A DNA stretch of 64,000 nt from Lyophyllum atratum (Eukaryota; Basidiomycota; Agaricomycetes; Agaricales; Lyophyllaceae). Below the pieces are notes generated by a model, which saw only the letters and a list, made by a program, of their open reading frames with translations, was not told the DNA's origin and searched no databases. Location: the NCBI GenBank assembly GCA_014905825.1, contig JACGCN010000008.1, forward strand, positions 1,612,001 through 1,676,000, read 5' to 3'. Both the position numbers and the translations under genes were made by a program. How positions within the stretch are numbered: position 1 is the first letter of the stretch; every line of letters starts with the position of its first letter. Shown piece after piece: positions 57,060-64,000 of the stretch.

Positions 57060-57480
57060 CTGCTCGACATACTAACGTGGACAAAACTCGCCGTTCTCAG
57101 CCCGTACGGTCAAGCCATCACCCATCCTCATCCTGGCGAAGTCTGGGGCCCCGGGCACCAGTTTAACAACATGTTGCACCTCGGTCCCATTCACGATTGC
57201 GTAACAGCACACCACCGTCGGGCGGTAATCGCGAATCCTGGTCTCCTCCTATCATCGAAATCGGATTCGGGGGCATGGAATCGAGATGGTGCGGTGGCAG
57301 GCGCAGGCCAAGGCGGACCGGGAGACAGTCGAGAAGAACAAAAACAACAAGCTTCCAAGGGCTCACGGAGAAGGAAGCGAAGGTCGGATTGACGCAGCAT
57401 GAGACGAGGTTGCGGGTGGAATCCATTTCTGAAGGCCTCACCATTGAATACATCATAAGTCAATGATCGTTTTGGTCTCG
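57060..57480 (+). repeat. dispersed repeat, copy 2
   Basis: Direct repeat of 54,030-54,450, with small indels. The pair flanks the BTB gene. It ends where both copies have CAATGATCGTTTTGGTCTCG. Confidence 0.75.
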
Positions 57481-57639
57481 GGGGGTAGGTGATGAAGAGC
57501 CAGTCAGTGAAACACCACTGGCATGTCAAACAAACAGTGCCGGCCGGTCATGAAAACGCGTGTGACATGCCAATATGGCGTGAAACCACCATGTATTACA
57601 CTCCGATGTCAGTACTGGGGCATCTGCCACCCCGTTGAT

Positions 57640-58026
57640 TATAATGAAATCCCACCATGTTCAGAATGATGTGCATTATGGCAAATATCCGCCACCCCCA
57701 CGGTTCTGGTGAACTTCCACCATGTTCTCAATTATGTGCATTGTGGTGAATATCCGCCACCCGCACGGTCCTGCTGAAATTCCACCATCTTCTCAATTAT
57801 TTCCCAGGCTATGGCGAGTATCTCCCACTTCTCAGTTCTGGTGAAACTTCACCATATTATGTATTTCTTCAGGTATGGTGAGTATCCGCCACCCTCTCGG
57901 TTCTCGTGAAATCTCACCATGTTCACGACTGTTTGCATTATGGTGAATATCCGCCACCCGCAGAGTTCTGGTGAGATCTCACCATGTTCACGACTATTTG
58001 CATTATGGTGAATATCCGCCACCCGC
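57640..58026. repeat. 65-bp minisatellite array, left block
   Basis: About six units of a 65-bp repeat with core TTCTCGTGAAATCTCACCAT and TATCCGCCACCCGCACGG. The leftmost units are the most diverged, as expected at an array edge. Confidence 0.9.
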
Positions 58027-58599
58027 CAAGGGTGTACCGGCTTCTGAAAATATGACCCGGGGTCGGAATTATTTTTTCAGCCTTGAACGGTGGACTAACC
58101 AACTACGTAATCAGGCACATGCCCATATATAGTAATTTTGATCGCTGATTGCCGGCGATCAATTGATCAAGCTCTCCTCAATGGCGGTTTCTCTCGGTTT
58201 CTGGCAGTGAGCAGTTGGTTCAAGATATTAGGATACACAGAAGGTAGTTTTTGTGTCCTAAGTCGACAAGAATGACTTACAACATGTGTTTTGCAACTAT
58301 TCGAGGCTTACCCACTTGACAATGCCCATGGTCAACTTGCTGTTAGGGGTTGGGACCGATGGGTACTATGGCATAATTGAGCTGCTAGAATCCCTAAACA
58401 TCCAGTCTTCCATATTTAATACCATTTTCCCTCAGATTCAGGTCATTTTCAGTGTTGTAAGCTGTCAATGTACAATACGTGGCCACTGGTCATCTAAATT
58501 TGACGGTTTTCTGGTGACCTCCACTTTTTTTTTTTGGGCCTCCAGCTTGGACTAACCTACCAGGCCAGGGTGTCGGAGTTTAAATCCGGTACACCCTTG
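58027..58599. mobile_element. hAT-like miniature transposon inside the minisatellite
   Basis: 573 bp with 14-bp inverted ends CAAGGGTGTACCGG, flanked by CCACCCGC on the left and the same octamer with one extra C on the right. An 8-bp duplication with CA(A/G)GG ends is typical of hAT elements. There is no transposase frame, so it would be non-autonomous. Confidence 0.7.
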
Positions 58600-60375
58600 C
58601 CACCCCGCACGGTTCTCGTGAAATCTCACCATGTTCACAATTATTTGCATTATTATCCACCACCCGCACGGTTCTGGTGAAACCTCACCATATTATGTAT
58701 TTCTTCAGGTATGGCGAGTATCCGCCACCCTCTCGGTTCTCGTGAAATCTCACCATGTTCACGACTATTTGCGTTATGGTGAATATCCACCACCTTCTCG
58801 GTTCTCGTGAAATTCCACCGTGTTCACGACTATTTGCATTATGGTGAATATCCGCCACCCGCACGGTTCTCGTGAAATCTCGCCATGTTCACGACTATTT
58901 GCATTATGGTGAATATCCGCCACCCGCACGGTTCTCGTGAAATCTCGCCATGTTCACAACTATTTGCATTATGGTGAGTATCCACCACCTTCTCGGTTCT
59001 CGTGAAATTCCACCATGTTCACAATTATTTGCATTATTATCCACCACCCGCACGGTTCTAACTTCTGGTGAAACTTCACCATATTATGTATTTCTTCAGG
59101 TATGGTGAGTATCCGCCACCCTCTCGGTTCTCGTGAAATCTCACCATGTTCACAACTATTTGCATTATGGTGAATATCCACCACCTTCTCGGTTCTCGTG
59201 AAATTCCACCGTGTTCACAACTATTTGCATTATTATCCACCACCCGCACGGTTCTGGTGAAACTTCACCATATTATGTATTTCTTCAGGTATGGTGAGTA
59301 TCCGCCACCCTCTCGGTTCTCGTGAAATCTCACCATGTTCACGACTGTTTGCATTATGGTGAATATCCGCCACCCGCAGAGTTCTGGTGAGATCTCACCA
59401 TGTTCACGACTATTTGCATTATGGTGAATATCCGCCACCCGCACGGTTCTCGTGAAATCTCACCATGTTCACAATTATTTGCATTATTATCCACCACCCG
59501 CACGGTTCTGGTGAAACCTCACCATATTATGTATTTCTTCAGGTATGGCGAGTATCCGCCACCCTCTCGGTTCTCGTGAAATCTCACCATGTTCACGACT
59601 ATTTGCGTTATGGTGAATATCCACCACCTTCTCGGTTCTCGTGAAATTCCACCGTGTTCACAACTATTTGCATTATGGTGAGTATCCACCACCTTCTCGG
59701 TTCTCGTGAAATTCCACCATGTTCACAATTATTTGCATTATTATCCACCACCCGCACGGTTCTGGTGAAACTTCACCATATTATGTATTTCTTCAGGTAT
59801 GGTGAGTATCCGCCACCCTCTCGGTTCTCGTGAAATCTCACCATGTCCACAACTATTTGCATTATGGTGAATATCCACCACCTTCTCGGTTCTCGTGAAA
59901 TTCCACCGTGTTCACGACTATTTGCATTATGGTGAATATCCACCACCCGCACGGTTCTCGTGAAATCTCGCCATGTTCACAACTATTTGCATTATGGTGA
60001 ATATCCACCACCTTCTCGGTTCTCGTGAAATTCCACCGTGTTCACTCTATTTGCATTATGGTGAATATCCGCCACCCTCACGGTTCTCGCGAAATCTCGC
60101 CATGTTCACGACTATTTGCATTATGGTGAATATCCGCCACCCGCACGGTTCTGGTGAAATCTCACCACGTTCACAACTATTTGCATTATGGTGAGTATCC
60201 ACCACCCGCACGGTTCTGGTGAAACTTCACCGTATTATGTATTTCTTCAGGCATGGTGAGTATCCGCACCCTCTCGGTTCTCGTGAAATCTCACCATGTT
60301 CACAACTATTTGCATTATGGTGAATATCCACCACCCGCACGGTTCTGGTGAATTTCCACCGTGTGATTTCCATTA
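58600..60375. repeat. 65-bp minisatellite array, right block with higher-order structure
   Basis: About 27 units. Three variants alternate: a standard unit with GTTCACGACTATTTGCATTA, a variant with CATATTATGTATTTCTTCAG, and a short unit missing about 6 bases (TTTGCATTATTATCCACCAC). The variants recur in blocks, so the array has a higher-order pattern. Many units contain a GGTGAAAC/TTCACC-type inverted motif. Frames that cross it are not genes because 65 is not a multiple of three. Confidence 0.92.
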
Positions 60376-61140
60376 TGGTGAATAACCTCCGGAGTCTTGT
60401 TTATGATGAATTCTCACTGCGTTCATTGTATTTGAAGGTACATAGATATCCACCCTTCCATGCAGCATGAACAATGCCCACATGACCTTGACCCAGAAGG
60501 CACGATCAATCTGTTGTTCCGTAAGCCCATTTGGTTTAGAATTTACACCAGACATACAAACTGCGCTGCAATTGTCACCCTAACCACCAGAATTCAACCC
60601 TATCAAGCCCTGTTCTAATACGCAGTCTTTCACCGTAAGATGCATGAATTATATGTGAACAGACGACATATACCTTGCTCTTGATAGGCAATGTTCAACA
60701 CAACATTCAACCCTGCTCCAGAATGGCTGTTGGTTTTACAAGGGCTCGCCCCGACTCATCGTAAGTTCCTCAACTTGTTTATACCGAAACTTGCTTACAA
60801 CAAACTGCAACACGTCAGAATTCAGGTGCCAAGGCACTGGAGCGATAATACAGCTCTACGATGCTGCCCACCCACAACGGCCTTATACTATTGAGCGAGT
60901 GATGGTGATTAGAAACCAACCAGATTTCCTGCCTCAAATCTATACCGTTAATGCTGTACCATATGCCCCTACATGAAGGTAGCACGTCTGATTGCACTTA
61001 TACCGTGAATTCAACTGTTACAAATTTTCTATTCAACTATAACTTAGTTATTTTCATGAGTTTGATAATTTTAGCGGCACACGACCGGTCACGCTTAACA
61101 TTTTCACGATCCTATTAGTACGCCAGCTACACACGTATTT
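60376..61140. other. region with one possible coding remnant
   Basis: On the plus strand about 60,790-60,976 reads FRCQGTGAIIQLYDAAHPQR and PYTIERVMVIRNQPDFLPQI, ending at a stop. It has coding character but no start, no splice partner and no family I recognise. The rest is featureless. Confidence 0.3.
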
Positions 61141-63991
61141 CTATGCAAGATTGGGGTCAATTTGGCTATCAGGAACTCCTGGCACTGCTGGCTTCAACAA
61201 CCCCAAAACTACCCTCAAGTTATAGGCCTTTTGCATGAGGACCTTCAGAGACGTCTCCGTCAAGCGCAACTGATGTTCAGGTCCCCCAAATTCAGGAAAT
61301 TCAGGGTCGTTTTCCAGTAAAGCGTCTCCTGGGCCTGTATACAAATCATCCAGCTGCAAACCTGCGTAGTCGACAAGTGCCTGCTTGATAAACAGACGAG
61401 TGCGAGGTTCAAGGACTTGCGACCCCATGCCCTCGAACAAAGTTGGCTTTCCCGGAGCAGAAAGGGAAACTTTCCAAACCTTCCATATAAGAAAGTCCAA
61501 CAATGCGGCGTCCACTGGGCATCCACAGTTCAGGAAACCCTCTTCCGCCTTTTCATTTGGACGAGTCCTCTTTGGCCCTGGTGTCCCACTTATTGCAAAA
61601 GGACCGGGCCCGGAATTGGCGAAGTATTTTGACTTCGAATGATAAAGGCATTGGATATTATCCCGTGAGCTGGTGAGGATGTGGAGGGCAAGGTTACGGG
61701 ATATAGTTGCAGCTTCCGGAAGAAGGTGTTGATTTTCCCTGATCATCTTGCGGATTCCGGGACTGACGGCCTTTCTTTCGTCCTGCAAGAAACGGCGGAA
61801 ATCCTTTCGAGCCCGTCCTAGAATCATGGTTAGCAACATCTCGGACACGACTTGATACATGACAGCCGTACTAATTTTCTTCTCTTGCTCCTCTTCCGAC
61901 AGTTTTTCATATGAGTTTAGGACATCTACGGACAGTGAGTTTTTATTTCAATCAAATGGATGATAAGAGACGGTCGAGTGCAGACATACCTTTCCGCCTC
62001 CCGACTTTACTCGGTCGATCCTCTTCGTCATCATCTTCATCATCTTCATCGTCATGAACTGCTCCCTCTGCCGCCTTTGTATCCTCTTCCATTCCCAACA
62101 TGACCCCGCCCGAAAGAGCCTTGTCAATAGAGGCTGATGCAGCCAAGTCTACGCGCAGATCTGATTTCTCGGAGTCCCCAGCAGCAGATGCATTGGAGAC
62201 AGTTCCTACAACCTCTCCCTGCGCGGAATTTCCCGTCGCACCCTCCCCCACATCCATGACACCACCAGGAAGAGCCTTGTTGACAGAGGTCGACACAACC
62301 AAATCCATGTGCAGATCGGATTCGTCAGAGTCTACAGCGGCAGACAGCTGACCATACTCGTCCAAGACCATTCCTGCAACCTCTCCCTGCAAAGGATTGC
62401 TAGCTGCACCCTCGTCGGCATCAACATCCATCGCTGTGATCTCCGTGCCATCCTCCCTGCTACACGGTTGGATATGCTTCACAGGACCGTTTCCTACTTC
62501 AGCCCCCTCGTCGGCCGTGCCTAGATCAACTCCCTCAACTTCTCCAGCAGCTGCAGGTACAGCGGTATGTTCCGCAGGTACGGTGGTCTGTTCTCCCGGC
62601 TTATCCTCATCTGAGTCAGTCAAACTCGATAGGCTGCCCGCTCGACCCCTCTTAAGATTTGGCTTCTCACCCTGGAAAGCATTACGCTCGCCACCACCGT
62701 TCGGCGTCTTCTCTATCAGAATTTTCTTCAACTCCTCCTTAGCCTGGTTCCATTCAGTGCGGGCCTTCTCCAGAACATTTTTTGCCCTGGTCTGCATAGC
62801 TAAAGGTGGGTCAGAAATGTTCAACAAGGCTGATGTATTCCATACACTTATTGCCGCCCTTTGCCCCAGTTGCAGCTTTATTCATCACAGTGTCGTATCT
62901 TGATTGTGCATTGGACACATTCGCCTCAAGAACGGCAATAGTTTTCTCCAGTTCTACAATTCCTGTAGTGCCTATCAGTGGTGCCTCTTAGTTCTGCAAT
63001 AATATTCACATACTCTTGCTGCCTTACATTTATGGTAAGCAGACTTGTAGCAGACGCTAGCCGTCGCTGAGATCAGTGAGATAGAGTTTGAGCTGATCCG
63101 TCAGCGCCGGAGCCAGTGCATATGATTTTCTGGTCAAGAGGTCATTGCCAAGCGAGAAGTTGATATAGGGTTTTAAGCGTTTCCATCAATCTGTCTGATC
63201 TGTGCCAAAAATAGGCCCTACTTCCCCGTCCGCTGTCGTTTGTGTTGAGAAATTCCTGAGTGTCGCACAGTCAATATGGGCTTTTGTTGAGGATGAACAG
63301 TGAATTGTAGTACCTACTCTAAATGAAGCCCACAACTCGGAGAAACTCCTCATCATCTGCAGCATCTTCAGATTCATATACTGCAGGCACGCGCTCTTCA
63401 AATTCGCTGAATTCCGTGGGTGGTGAGGATGGAGGGAGAGGGGAGGACGGTAGAAGAGGGGAGGATGGAGGAAGAGGGGAGGGTGCACGCAGAGCAGGCG
63501 TTTTTGAATGAATCGATTTAGCTTGTGGAGCAGCCGTCGGAACAGCAGAAGTACCAGTTCTTGCGTAAAATCAGGGAGGTATCGTTGGTAAAGGGTGCAT
63601 ATTGTCGCTATGCTCCCCTGATTCAGATGAGGTGTCTTCGGGAAAAATGGCAGGATGCAGCTTTCTACGATGCTTGTGCACAACAAGGGGACTTCCCTGT
63701 CCATCCTCCTTATTGAGACACGAAGAGCCCACAACTCTTGAAGGAACAGCATTTCCCTCGCTGTTTTGCATATTCATTCCCTTGCTATTTGGCGTATTCC
63801 GTTTTGCCAAACGACTGCTACAGTTTAGATAGATGAGGTCTATATCTTAGGATACCAGAAATGACCTACGCAGCTGCTGTCAATCGTGCCTTTTCACGAT
63901 ATTTTCCAGCATTCTTCCAGTAGTGCCGGCTTGACGCCTCTCTATGATGTTCCTTCCTCTCCTGATCCGTATACTTCCTTCGGCGACCCAT
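61141..63991 (-). pseudogene. decayed multi-exon gene: basic N-terminus, Pro-rich, coiled coil, acidic, helical C-terminus
   Basis: Starts at 63991 (MGRRRKYTDQERKEHHREAS), with a donor at GCT GC|GT near 63,871. The second exon begins SRLAKRNTPNSKGMN and reaches a TGA near 63,572, beyond which the same frame stays open into a Ser/Pro-rich stretch (SPLPPSSPLLPSSP) ending LRVVGFI. A further block (NFSLGNDLLTRKSYALAPAL) near 63,070-63,180 also follows a TGA. Then a coiled coil (VELEKTIAVLEANVSNAQSR), an exon to 61,990 with a long acidic stretch, and a last exon 61925-61141 with EMLLTMILGRARKDFRRFLQ and LLDFLIWKVWKVSL. The basic leader is of a kind seen in repeat-associated mushroom genes. The in-frame TGA codons could come from C-to-T change. 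Function unknown. Confidence 0.5.
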
Positions 63992-64000
63992 GAGATGATG

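Noticed and set aside
59973..60194. Open frame across the minisatellite
   Set aside because: The 65-bp unit is not a multiple of three and the frame is a by-product of the repeat.
57640..60375. CRISPR-like regular repeats
   Set aside because: Units are contiguous with no unique spacers, the genome is eukaryotic, and there are no cas genes; this is a minisatellite.

Overview
This window looks like a piece of a nuclear genome from a basidiomycete fungus, very probably an agaricomycete. Genes are split by short GT-AG introns of about 45 to 65 bases. Several gene families are typical of mushroom genomes: FunK1-type kinases, TKL kinases with an HGDLK catalytic loop, F-box and BTB families, many-exon P450s, DCR2-type metallophosphatases and a DUF1275 membrane protein. 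There are no bacterial-style operons. Exon models below were built by eye from splice sites, frame continuity and comparison between paralogues inside the window.

Layout. Positions 1-12,000 hold a UBL3/MUB-like ubiquitin-fold protein, a decayed membrane-protein remnant, the first of three F-box-like paralogues, an IFI6/IFI27-like protein with a Tyr-Gly-x-Pro-Val tandem repeat, and a FunK1 kinase. Positions 12,300-19,000 are rearranged and repeat-rich: a truncated glycosidase fragment, a Ty1/copia element with LTRs that look identical but no integrase, and a broken ribosomal protein L4 copy. Positions 19,330-40,320 form a large inverted duplication. Each arm carries an F-box-like gene, a DUF1275 gene and an unrecognised remnant. 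The left arm also contains a FunK1 kinase cassette missing from the right arm. The 7.4 kb spacer holds a DCR2 phosphatase pseudogene, a complete pogo-like DNA transposon with perfect 22-bp terminal inverted repeats, and a six-hairpin (GH105-like) glycosidase.

Positions 40,384-53,817 are a calmer genic region: an intron-containing tRNA-Leu, a kinase whose N-terminus resembles the USP8/AMSH dimerisation domain (a possible unreported domain fusion), an apparently intact DCR2 phosphatase, an F-box protein, a P450, a second P450 reduced to its tail, and a small unknown protein. From 54,030 to the end the window again turns repetitive: a BTB protein between two copies of a dispersed repeat, a 65-bp minisatellite array of about 33 units split by a hAT-like miniature transposon, and a decayed coiled-coil/acidic gene.

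The genes do not form one pathway. The picture is a plastic accessory region, where F-box and FunK1 genes recur together, segments have been inverted and copied, and recent transposons sit beside relics. The most promising single gene is the USP8-dimerisation/TKL kinase at 41,097-43,884.
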